The translations under genes and the position numbers were made by a program. From NCBI GenBank assembly GCA_964466315.1, contig CAYXNS010000032.1, positions 1-30,912 of the forward strand: 30,912 bases of DNA, in the 5' to 3' direction. The notes beneath the pieces are model-generated. The model made no database searches, was not told the DNA's origin, and saw only the letters and a program-made list of their open reading frames with translations. Origin of the DNA: SMWC01 sp964466315 (GTDB lineage Bacteria > Pseudomonadota > Gammaproteobacteria > Steroidobacterales > Rariloculaceae). Positions 1-7,568 of the stretch are shown in pieces. How positions within the stretch are numbered: position 1 is the first letter of the stretch; every line of letters starts with the position of its first letter.

Positions 1-236
1 TCGCGCATCCATATGGAGAGTGCGGAACTTTCAAGCCAAGCCAACATAAGTTATCGTCCTCCCGGCCGAAGTATGCTAGAGAACCCTATCACCTAAGTAT
101 CTACAGCAGCGACATCGTTATTCGCCGGCGCGTGTACATCCGGGGTTTCCGAGATTCTTCCAGCCCGAAAAGATCGCCAGCGAAACGTAGCATGCAAAAC
201 CAGTCTCTCGGGTGCACCACCTGAAAAAAGGATACC
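1..236. other. Upstream region of the symporter operon, no gene seen
   Basis: No convincing coding sequence is visible here on either strand. The only recognisable element is a purine-rich AAAAAAGGA stretch at about 224-232, which serves as ribosome binding site for the 17-codon ORF that follows. The promoter of the downstream operon presumably lies here, but I cannot pick out a convincing -35/-10 pair by eye. Confidence 0.4.
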
Positions 237-290
237 ATGAATACCCGGAAGATAACCATAAAAAATCGTTCAGACCCCAATAAGATATGA
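237..290 (+). CDS. 17-residue leader ORF overlapping the symporter start
   Basis: ATG at 237 follows an AAAGGA ribosome binding site at about 227-232. The reading frame runs 17 codons (MNTRKITIKNRSDPNKI) and ends in a TGA that shares the ATGA tetranucleotide with the symporter start at 287. The peptide is basic and has no membrane segment. The symporter has no good Shine-Dalgarno sequence of its own just upstream, so it may be translated by coupling to this ORF. I do not recognise the peptide and it may have no function beyond coupling. The ORF and overlap are seen; its translation is inferred. Confidence 0.4.
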   Translation: MNTRKITIKNRSDPNKI

Positions 291-1768
291 ACGCCGGAAT
301 CCTAATTGCCGTCCTGATCTATGAGGTGGTAATCATCCTAGGAATAGGGCTCTGGCTCGCTAAACGAGACGCCTCACACCCCCACCGCGAGGGTGATTTC
401 GCCTTGGCCGGGCGTCACTTACCCGTACCGGTAATCGCCATTACCCTGGCACTGACAGTACTCGGCACGGCACACATACTGGGCATTTTTGAACTCGCGT
501 GGTTTCTCGGAGCCGCAGCAGTCTGGTTCAGTATTGCGCACGTCGCCCTGCTCGTATTGGTATGCCTTTCCACGGGTTTGTGGGTACGGCGGCTGGGCCT
601 AACCACCGTACCCGAGATACTCGATCTACTCTATGGGCGCGGTACGCGATTGGTCGTATCCTGCACCATGGCCGGCGTCGTCTTCGGGATCCTCACTATC
701 GAAACCCAGGGGATCGGCATCATCATTTCCTCCATGACGGGCTGGAGCATCCGGAACGGCGCTATTGTCGGCGCGATTCTCGGGATCTTCTACGTCATTC
801 TCGCCGGTATGAAAGAAATAGGCTGGCTGAATCTCGTCAATGCCGTCGTGATGTATCTCGGATTAGTACTGGCCACTTTATTTCTGGCGTTCAGGCTGCC
901 CGGAGGCAACTACAATTCGGTCGCCGAGTATTACAACTCTGCCGGCGACGAATTCATGCTGAACATATACGGAACACCCGAGATATTCTTCAGCTTCGCG
1001 CTCGGCACGACGATAGCCGTCGTGTTCAGTCAGGGCATAAACCAGATGCTCATGCAACCGTGCATGTCGGCACAGAGTGAACAAACGATCCGCAAGGCGC
1101 TGTGGATCGCAGCGCCGTTGAACGGCATGTTCGGCGTTTTTGCCGTCATCATCGGCTTGACTGCCAAGACGGTTCCAGAGTTTGCAGCGCTCGGCCCCAA
1201 AGTAGCAGCGACCACGATGCTTGTGAACTATCTGCCACCATGGCTCGCCGCCCTGCTGCTCGCGTCATTCCTGGCGGCCATCCTCTCGACCTTCGCCATG
1301 ACGAGCCTCGCGCCGGCCACGATTTTCAGCTTCGATCTCTACAAGAATCTCTACCGTCCCCACGCGACTGAAGAGGAGATGGCGCGGGTGATGCGGATCA
1401 CGATCGTCGTCCTCGCCGTGATCGCCATGAGTGTAGCCGCTTTCCTGCCACCGATACTCGCCGCCATGAATTGGCTGTTCTCCTGGCTGGTGCCCATCTT
1501 CTGGGTAATCATCTTCGGTCTGTTCTGGAAACGTAACAGCGCGGTCGCCGTGACGACACTCATCGCTGCCTGGATAGCGAACTCTGCCTGGTCCTTCACG
1601 GGCCTGTCTGAGCTTCTGGGGATGCCGGAAGTCCCTAATGCCTATGTCACGCTGGCTGTCACGCTCACAATTGGCGTTATCGGCAATCTGGTCACGGATG
1701 GCCGCGACGGTTATTTCGGGACCGCAGCGTATCGGGCTCGCATGGCCGCCCAGTTCTCCACTGAATAG
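287..1768 (+). CDS. Sodium:solute symporter (SSS family)
   Basis: A 493-residue, strongly hydrophobic protein with the length and segment pattern of SSS-family (PF00474) symporters, about 13 membrane helices. It begins with a periplasmic N-terminus and first helix (residues 1-24), then a charged loop (KRDASHPHREGDF) and a helix rich in small residues at about 47-65. The conserved SSS core, with successive Gly-rich helices, covers roughly residues 70-430. Family members use the Na+ gradient to import organic acids, sugars, vitamins and similar solutes across the inner membrane. The substrate cannot be read from sequence. Two tiny membrane proteins and a transhydroxylase operon follow closely on the same strand, so uptake of a polyhydroxylated aromatic or related acid is a reasonable inference. 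The ATG at 287 overlaps the stop of a 17-codon ORF. Confidence 0.88.
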   Translation: MNAGILIAVLIYEVVIILGIGLWLAKRDASHPHREGDFALAGRHLPVPVIAITLALTVLGTAHILGIFELAWFLGAAAVWFSIAHVALLVLVCLSTGLWVRRLGLTTVPEILDLLYGRGTRLVVSCTMAGVVFGILTIETQGIGIIISSMTGWSIRNGAIVGAILGIFYVILAGMKEIGWLNLVNAVVMYLGLVLATLFLAFRLPGGNYNSVAEYYNSAGDEFMLNIYGTPEIFFSFALGTTIAVVFSQGINQMLMQPCMSAQSEQTIRKALWIAAPLNGMFGVFAVIIGLTAKTVPEFAALGPKVAATTMLVNYLPPWLAALLLASFLAAILSTFAMTSLAPATIFSFDLYKNLYRPHATEEEMARVMRITIVVLAVIAMSVAAFLPPILAAMNWLFSWLVPIFWVIIFGLFWKRNSAVAVTTLIAAWIANSAWSFTGLSELLGMPEVPNAYVTLAVTLTIGVIGNLVTDGRDGYFGTAAYRARMAAQFSTE

Positions 1769-1799
1769 CCGATTAGCTGACGGCGAGGAGCAACAGCCT

Positions 1800-1910
1800 A
1801 TGTTCTGGAATATCTTTTTCGACAGTCTCATTCTTATCCTCGCGATTCTCGCGGTGGGGTGGATCATCGCGTACTTTATCGAGTCCCGAAGTCGCGACGG
1901 CTCAAGTTAG
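1800..1910 (+). CDS. 36-residue single-helix membrane protein
   Basis: ATG at 1800 lies 9 bases after a GAGGAG ribosome binding site (1785-1790). The product has one hydrophobic stretch (about residues 5-26, FFDSLILILAILAVGWIIAY) followed by a short charged tail (FIESRSRDGSS). It begins 31 bases after the symporter stop. Small single-helix proteins encoded directly after SSS or related transporters are known as accessory subunits, and this fits that layout, but I do not recognise a named family. The good ribosome binding site and clean membrane topology make it a likely real gene. Confidence 0.6.
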   Translation: MFWNIFFDSLILILAILAVGWIIAYFIESRSRDGSS

Positions 1911-1930
1911 AAACACTTACTACGGAGACA

Positions 1931-2059
1931 ATGATGGAAGAAATCGCCGTAACAAGACTATGGATGGCTGGTGTCGTTACTGCGATGGCGATATTCGGCA
2001 TCATCGCCGTGATCGGATATCTCCGCCAGGGCAAGCAAACTGACGCCAGTGAAGATTAA
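1931..2059 (+). CDS. 42-residue single-helix membrane protein
   Basis: Tandem ATG codons at 1931 and 1934 follow an ACGGAGA ribosome binding site (about 1922-1928). The product has an acidic start (MMEEIAVTR), one hydrophobic helix (about residues 11-33) and a polar tail (RQGKQTDASED). It sits 20 bases after the 36-residue protein, and its TAA stop is immediately followed by the ATG of the next small ORF. Like its neighbour it may be a small accessory subunit of the symporter or a membrane anchor for the downstream enzyme. No family recognised; function is inferred only from position. Confidence 0.6.
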   Translation: MMEEIAVTRLWMAGVVTAMAIFGIIAVIGYLRQGKQTDASED

Positions 2060-2146
2060 ATGAAAGTGCACCATTTTCGACAATGGATAACCGACACCAG
2101 CCCTGATAGAGGCACTTCAGGCAACCGCGCCGAGTCATCGCGATGA
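2060..2146 (+). CDS. 28-residue coupling ORF before the transhydroxylase
   Basis: ATG at 2060 abuts the TAA stop of the previous small gene. The ORF encodes 28 residues, hydrophilic and basic (begins MKVHHFRQWITD, ends NRAESSR). Its TGA overlaps the large-subunit ATG at 2143 in an ATGA tetranucleotide. It has no ribosome binding site of its own other than the coding end of the upstream gene, so it would depend on re-initiation. It may be only a translational relay that keeps expression of the transhydroxylase tied to the transporter genes. No homologue recognised. Confidence 0.4.
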   Translation: MKVHHFRQWITDTSPDRGTSGNRAESSR

Positions 2147-5116
2147 GGCTCTCGATACTCCTCTTAGGGATCTATCTGGCCATCAAACTTTCGGCATGGC
2201 GCAATGCGGCTTTCCGGGCCCGGCTCAAAGAGCGCGATCTTGTCGCCCAGATCAAGCTGCAGGACAACTCGATCGGCCGCTATATCGTATTGAAGAACGG
2301 ACGAGTGACCTCCGAGGCGGGCATTCATCCCGAGTCCGACGTCACGATGTTTTTCAAGAACAAGCGAGTCGCTTTGCGGGTGCTGATGCCGCCGCAAGAC
2401 TACGGCGAACTCGTTCACGCGGGTAAGAACTTCCAGATGGGCGCACTCGGTCGAGACGAACTCGTCTGCTGGTGGATGCAGACGCTCGGACTGATGTTGT
2501 CGGCCGGCTGGAAGACGGGTGTCGATGCGGGTGGCGGCGAGACGCGCTATGTCAATAACACGAACGGTGGACCCGTCTATGTCTACGTCAAAGACGGCAA
2601 GATCGTCCGCATGACACCGATCGATTTCGACGGCAAGGACGCGCCCTCCTGGACCATCAAGGCACACGGCCGGGAGTTTACACCGCCGCGCCGCGCCACC
2701 GTTCCCGCTTATACGTTGGCCTGGAAATCGATGATCTACTCCAAGGAGCGCAATCTCTACCCGATGAAACGTGTCGATTTCGACCCCCATGGGGAGCGGA
2801 ATCCGAAAAACCGCGGCATCTCGGGTTACGAACGCATCAGCTGGGACGAGGCGCTGGATATCGTCGCCGGGGAATTCAAGCGCGTTAATCGGGATTGTGG
2901 CCCGGGCGCAATCGCGCTGAGTCATGGCTCGCACCACAACTGGGGAAACGTCGGCTACTACCTGAGCTCGCTCTACCGGTTCTTCAACAGCATCGGATTC
3001 ACCCGCGTTGTACACAACCCGGATAGCTGGGAAGGCTGGTACTGGGGTGGCGTACATCACTGGGGCTACAGTATGCGGCTCGGCAACCCGGAACCGTTCG
3101 GCCAGGTCGAGGACTGCCTCCAGAATGCCGAGATGATCGTATTCTGGTCGAGTGACCCGGAAGCGACGAACGGCCTCTACGCCGGCTACGAGGGCACAAT
3201 CCGGCGGCTCTGGGCCAAGGAGCTCGGCATCAAGATGGTTCACATCGATCCGCATTGGAACCACACGGCAGCGTTCTACGGCGGTAAGTGGATCACACCG
3301 CGACCGGGTACGGATCCGGCGCTCGCACAGGCACTGTGTCATGTTTGGATTACGGAAGACCTCTACGACAAAGAGTTCGTGGAGCAACGCACGACGGGGT
3401 TCGACGAATGGGCCGATTACGTCATGGGACGCAAGGACGGCACACCGAAGACTCCGGAGTGGGCGGAGGAAGAGACGGGCGTGCCCGCCTGCGAGATTCG
3501 GGCACTGGCAAGAGAATGGGGGGGCAAACGCACTTATCTCGGTGCCGGCGGGCTCGGCGGCGGGTTCGGCGGAGCTTGCCGCACAGCGACCGGCGCACAA
3601 TGGGCACGCATGATGATCATCCTCATGGCGATGCAAGGCCTCGGCCGGCCCGGCGTCAATTTCGGCAACCTGCAGCAGGGCGCGCCGCTCGACTACACGT
3701 TCTGGTTTCCCGGCTACGCCGAGGGCGGCATCTCTGGCGATCTCGCCTTCACCGGTGCGGCACTCGTGACCTACCCGCGGATGCCGCACGTGATGAGCAT
3801 GAATCCCTGCAAGCAGATGATCCCGCGAATTCAACTGCCGGACGCGATTCTGAGCGGCGAGTCCGAAGGCTATCTCACGGATCCAACCTCGATGACTGGG
3901 CAGTTCCTGTCGTTCAAGTATCCGACACCGGGCCACTCGANNNNNNNNNNAGATTCAGATACTCTACAAATACGGTGGCGCTTACCTAGGAACGATGAAT
4001 AACACCAATCGCTGGGTGGACATGTACCGGTCGGAGAATCTTCCGTTCGTGGTCAGTCAATCGATTTGGTTCGAGGGAGAGACGAAATTCGCAGACGTCA
4101 TCCTCCCCGCCTGTACGAACTTCGAGCGCACGGATATCGGTGAGTGGTCTTCCGCCGGAGGTTACGGCCATCAGTTCTACAATCAGGTTAACCACCGAGT
4201 CGTCACACTGCAGAACAAGTGCATCGAGCCGCTCGGTGAATCGAAGTCGGATTACCAGATATATCAAGAGCTTGCAAACAGGCTAAATCTCGGACTGTAC
4301 TTCACCGAAGGGTGCTCCGAACTCGATTGGGTCAAACGCATCTTCGATGCCTCCGACGTCTCCAAGATGATCTCGTGGAAAGCGTTCCTGAAAAAAAGCT
4401 ATTACGTAGTCCCCGCAGACACGCAGGAAGCGCGTGCTCCCACCGCATTTAAATGGTTCTATGAAGGCCGGAAGAAGGACGTCCCGGAACCACATCCGTT
4501 GCCGGGAGATTACGGGGAGGAATTTCTGGAAGGACTGCAAACGCAATCAGGCAAAATTGAATTCGTTCCCGAATCCTTGAAGAAGTTCGATGACCCGGAA
4601 CGGCCACCGCTGAATGAGTACATACCAAGTTGGGAGGGAACACACACCACACAACTCCTCGACAAATACCCGCTGCAACTGCTCTCGGCTCATGCACGTT
4701 ACAGCTTTCACACGCTCGGCGACGGTAAGGACAGCGTCATCAACGATATCAAAGCCCATCGAATTCGAATCGATGGTCACTACTATTGGATCGCGCGGAT
4801 CAGCACGCGGGATGCCGAGCAGCGCGGTATCTCCACCAACGATCTAGTTAGACTCTATAACGATCGTGGCTCGGTGATCTGCGCAGCGGACGTGACTGAG
4901 AGGCTCATGCCCGGCGTAGTTCACACTTATGAGTCTTCCGCGGTCTACGAACCCGTTGGAGAGCCCGGGAAGTCCGCAGACCGCGGCGGCTGTATCAATC
5001 AATTAACGAATCAGCGATCGCAGTCCGCTAAGTCGTCTTCCATGGCGCCCAATGCATGCCTCATCGAGTTGGAACTCTGGAGCACCCCGGAGAAGGTTGA
5101 GGCGATCGCATCATGA
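2143..5116 (+). CDS. athL: Pyrogallol:phloroglucinol transhydroxylase-like large subunit with N-terminal SCP2-like domain
   Basis: A DMSO-reductase-family molybdopterin enzyme, 987 residues once the N-run is removed. Residues 1-20 form a hydrophobic helix. About 25-125 resemble an SCP2-type fold (PESDVTMFF, then GKNFQMGALGRDEL). From about 135 the protein aligns end to end, from memory, with Pelobacter acidigallici AthL, which moves a hydroxyl between phenols to convert pyrogallol to phloroglucinol (EC 1.97.1.2). Key residues are present: H264 (AthL H144), D294 and the Mo-ligand S295 in HNPDSWEGW (AthL D174/S175), and Y525 in FPGYAEGG (AthL Y404). Like AthL it has no N-terminal [4Fe-4S] motif. 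The known enzyme lacks the N-terminal 120-residue extension. The stop overlaps the small-subunit start (ATGA, 5113). The substrate could be another polyphenol. Confidence 0.88.
3941..3950. other. Ten-N scaffold gap inside the large-subunit gene
   Basis: The gap shifts the apparent reading frame. If the Ns are deleted, ...CACTCGA joins AGATTCAG... and reads HSKIQILYKYGG, matching the P. acidigallici enzyme at YSKIKMFWKYGG with no residue missing. The most likely true gap length is therefore zero, and the gene is intact. Confidence 0.85.
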
Positions 5117-5952
5117 AGAAATGGAACATGATCGTTGATATTGCGAAATGCCATAACTGCTATAACTGCTTCGTCGCGACAAAGGATGAGTACGTCGGCA
5201 ACGAACACCCGGGTGTTGCCGCCGCACAGCCTCTGCATGGGCATAACTGGGTCGACATCGAGTGCAAGGAACGCGGGCAATGGCCGATGGTCGAAGCGAG
5301 CTTCAGACCGGTCATGTGTAACCATTGTGACGATGCGCCCTGCGCCAAGGCCGCGAAAGATGGCGCGATTCACAAACGCGATGACGGCCTCGTTATCATC
5401 GATCCAGAGAAAGCCAGGGGCCAGGACCAGATCGTCGATGCTTGCCCCTACGGCGCGATCTATTGGAACGACGAATTGCAGATTCCTCAGGCATGGCCAT
5501 TCGACGCGCACCTTCTCGCTCAGGGGTGGGATCGGACCAAACTCGAGAGCGTCTGCCCGACCGGTGTTTTTAAATCGGTAAGAGTAGCCGATTCGGAAAT
5601 GCAACAAACTGCCCGCGAAGAGCATCTCGTGACACTCGAATCGAGAGCCGGTGCCAAACCCAGGGTCTATTATAAGAATAACCACTTGTTCGATGCATGC
5701 TTCATCGGTGGCACTATCATCACGAACATGGGAGGACAGGAGGAGTGTGTCGATGGCGCCAAAGTTCGCGCGCTCAAGGACGACGAAGAAATCGGGCGAA
5801 CGCAAAGCAATGCGTTCGGCGAGTTCAAGATCGATGGACTGAGTCCGAACCTCGGCTCTACGACGCTGCACGTCGATATTGCCGGCAAACCGACGAAGAC
5901 ACGAGAGATCGAGCTGGTCGAGAGCCTCTACGTCGGCTACATCACAGTTTGA
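5113..5952 (+). CDS. athS: Transhydroxylase-like small (iron-sulfur) subunit
   Basis: A 279-residue ferredoxin-type subunit, the electron-transfer partner of the upstream molybdoenzyme, aligning over its whole length with AthS of P. acidigallici. It has C13, C16 and C19, then C69, C72 and C77, then C111 in CPYG and C148 in CPTG. The C-terminal part, about 205-279, is a small beta domain of the carboxypeptidase-regulatory/CnaB type seen in AthS (GAKVRAL, AFGEFKIDGL). Oddly, four cysteines that AthS has are replaced: T23, W128, D131 and L144. In the paired-motif scheme of this family these four make one complete [4Fe-4S] site, so this subunit should bind two clusters rather than three. No export signal is visible, as in the known cytoplasmic enzyme. 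The ATG overlaps the large-subunit stop. Confidence 0.87.
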   Translation: MKKWNMIVDIAKCHNCYNCFVATKDEYVGNEHPGVAAAQPLHGHNWVDIECKERGQWPMVEASFRPVMCNHCDDAPCAKAAKDGAIHKRDDGLVIIDPEKARGQDQIVDACPYGAIYWNDELQIPQAWPFDAHLLAQGWDRTKLESVCPTGVFKSVRVADSEMQQTAREEHLVTLESRAGAKPRVYYKNNHLFDACFIGGTIITNMGGQEECVDGAKVRALKDDEEIGRTQSNAFGEFKIDGLSPNLGSTTLHVDIAGKPTKTREIELVESLYVGYITV

Positions 5953-6395
5953 CGGCCTAGCTACCGATGGGGTCAAGACCGCGAACACTCCCCAATCTTG
6001 ACGTGAAGAGGTATAGATAACCCGCCTCTTGAGTGGCAGAAATCCCAAACTGGTCCACGAACGCCTATTCTAGAAGTTACTCGAACTTTACTTCGTATCT
6101 TGGGAGGCGCTGGATATGGTGTAGCTGACGTAGAAATTGAGTCTAAATCGAGATTTCTCAGCGGTAGCTATCGGAGAAAAAATCGGACATTGGGGCTTCT
6201 GGGCTGACCCGATAAAGGCAGATTTCGACCGATTTGGCACAATTGATAGCCTGATGTGAGTAGAATCAGGGCAGAACAAAATCCTGATTACCCGTATTCC
6301 ACCAGCAAGATAGCTACTGAACATACGACTAAGCAGGATCACTGAATATGATGTACTTGCCCGAAAGGCCCGGCCATCCAGGAAGGAGGTTCCAC
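5953..6395. other. Intergenic region after the transhydroxylase operon, one possible hairpin
   Basis: No gene can be supported over these 443 bases. A 7-bp inverted repeat, GTCAAGA at 5972-5978 and TCTTGAC at 5996-6002, lies 20 bases after the small-subunit stop and could form a weak transcript-end hairpin, but there is no T-run after it. The composition becomes more AT-rich around 6060-6350, which would suit a promoter for the next gene. Confidence 0.35.
6381..6390 (+). promoter_or_regulatory. Strong ribosome binding site that sets the start at 6396
   Basis: GGAAGGAGGT is a near-perfect match to the 16S anti-Shine-Dalgarno sequence and lies 5 bases before GTG 6396. This argues for the GTG start over the in-frame ATG codons at 6348 and 6351. 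Confidence 0.75.
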
Positions 6396-7340
6396 GTGAG
6401 CATCCGTCTCACCGCCACGACAGCCGCGCTCATGGCCGTGGTGGCCATGTCATCGCTGACGCCACAGCTGGTCGGCGCCCAGGGCGGTACATGGTCAGGC
6501 GTTTCATTGGTTACGGAATCTGTCTGTCCCGACAACGCTCCGGCGGTGCTGCACAGTTGTGCGATCGAAGCAGCGGAAACATTCGATCCGCCCCGTACTC
6601 CTTGGGGCCGGCCGGACCTAGCAGGAGCCTGGATCCACAGAGCACAAGGTTCATTCGAAGATCTCGAACCACATCCCAGTAACGCCGACGACTCCGGAGG
6701 CCCAGGTCTCGTCGTAGACCCGCCGGGTGGCGAAGTACCGATGCATGCGTGGGCGGAGGCGCGGACTCAGGGGCACCCAGGACGATACATTCACCACAAC
6801 GCGGCCTGCTTTCTGTCTGGTGTCCCCATCACCATGTATCACGGCAGTGAATTTCAGTTCCTGCAGACGCCAGATCATCTCGTAATCCTGGGCAGTAATG
6901 CCCACGCGTATCGAATCATCCCCCTGGACGGCCGTCCACATGTCGGAGAGAACATACGGCTTTGGAACGGCGACTCGAGTGGTTACTGGGAGGGCAATAC
7001 ATTGATCATCGAGACGACGAACCAGAACGGCATGCCCTGGTTTGACCAGCGGGGAAGGTTCTTCACGGAAGACGCACATGTGGTCGAACACCTAACTCTC
7101 ATCGACCCCGATACGATTCACTACCAAGCTACGGTCGACGATCCGAATGTTTTTACACGCCCCTTCACGATCGCCCTTGCCTACCGGCGTATCACCGACG
7201 AGGGATACGAGGTGTTGCCGGTAGCGTGCTTCGAGGTTAATAAATCACTCATGGACGTCTACCGATTCCTAGGCTTTACGGTTTTTCCCGGCATCAGTCC
7301 CAGGGAGGCTCGGGAAGCGATGGAGGCGGAGCGAAATTGA
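6396..7340 (+). CDS. Secreted protein with TPWGRPDLAGAW motif, unknown function
   Basis: A 314-residue protein with a Sec signal peptide (about residues 1-29, ending LVGAQ). The mature part opens with PPRTPWGRPDLAGAW at about 65-79, the hallmark of a large family of secreted hypothetical proteins common in Acidobacteriota and marine proteobacteria. A C-terminal beta-rich module contains SGYWEGNTLIIET (about 194-206) and VVEHLTLIDPDTIHYQATVDDP (split here as VVEHLTLIDPD and IHYQATVDDP). The same WEGxTLxxxT module occurs in the DUF6152-type protein at 29057-30076. No catalytic residues can be named. It stands alone between the transhydroxylase operon and the sulfite-oxidase-like gene, so its role is unknown; a periplasmic binding or structural role is possible. 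Confidence 0.75.
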   Translation: MSIRLTATTAALMAVVAMSSLTPQLVGAQGGTWSGVSLVTESVCPDNAPAVLHSCAIEAAETFDPPRTPWGRPDLAGAWIHRAQGSFEDLEPHPSNADDSGGPGLVVDPPGGEVPMHAWAEARTQGHPGRYIHHNAACFLSGVPITMYHGSEFQFLQTPDHLVILGSNAHAYRIIPLDGRPHVGENIRLWNGDSSGYWEGNTLIIETTNQNGMPWFDQRGRFFTEDAHVVEHLTLIDPDTIHYQATVDDPNVFTRPFTIALAYRRITDEGYEVLPVACFEVNKSLMDVYRFLGFTVFPGISPREAREAMEAERN

Positions 7341-7399
7341 CCTTGTGACATCGTCAATGGCCCCATTGCTCTTATTTATGTACGGACAGCGGCCTAGCT

Positions 7400-7534
7400 G
7401 CAGTTAATGTTGAACGTGGCAAGGATCTTTACGCCGTCTGTGCAATCTGTCACGGGGAAAACGCTGAGAGCATACAGGAATCGACATCTCAGCTTGGCGC
7501 CCAGAATAGACTGCGGTGGAGCGCTCGAGAGTAA
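7400..7534 (+). pseudogene. Cytochrome c fragment (CAICH heme motif)
   Basis: This frame reads AVNVERGKDLYAVCAICHGE and on to a TAA at 7532. GKxLYAxCAxCHG is the start of a mono- or diheme cytochrome c4/c555-like domain. It has no start codon and no signal peptide: the frame is closed at 7346 and has only non-initiating codons from there to the homologous part. It also lacks the axial-ligand methionine and the last helix. It is therefore a decayed piece, probably of a cytochrome that once accompanied the molybdoenzyme just downstream (compare SoxCD or SorAB pairs). Confidence 0.65.
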
Positions 7535-7568
7535 TCAGACAATGCAGTCGCAGAAATAGAAAGTTGCT

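Noticed and set aside
2164..3936. A 590-codon open frame on the minus strand opposite the transhydroxylase large subunit
   Set aside because: It is a shadow of a GC-rich gene: low-complexity, rich in Arg and Ala, no domain, no signal, while the plus strand encodes a well-conserved enzyme.
3938..3989. A frameshift or early stop in the transhydroxylase large subunit
   Set aside because: It is produced only by counting the ten Ns as real bases; removing them restores a continuous conserved frame.
5011..6048. A 345-codon minus-strand open frame opposite the transhydroxylase small subunit
   Set aside because: The plus strand carries the conserved iron-sulfur motifs; the minus frame is an antisense shadow.
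5953..6395. A riboswitch or small RNA in the long gap after the transhydroxylase operon
   Set aside because: Only a 7-bp inverted repeat is visible; I could not find conserved elements of any known riboswitch class.
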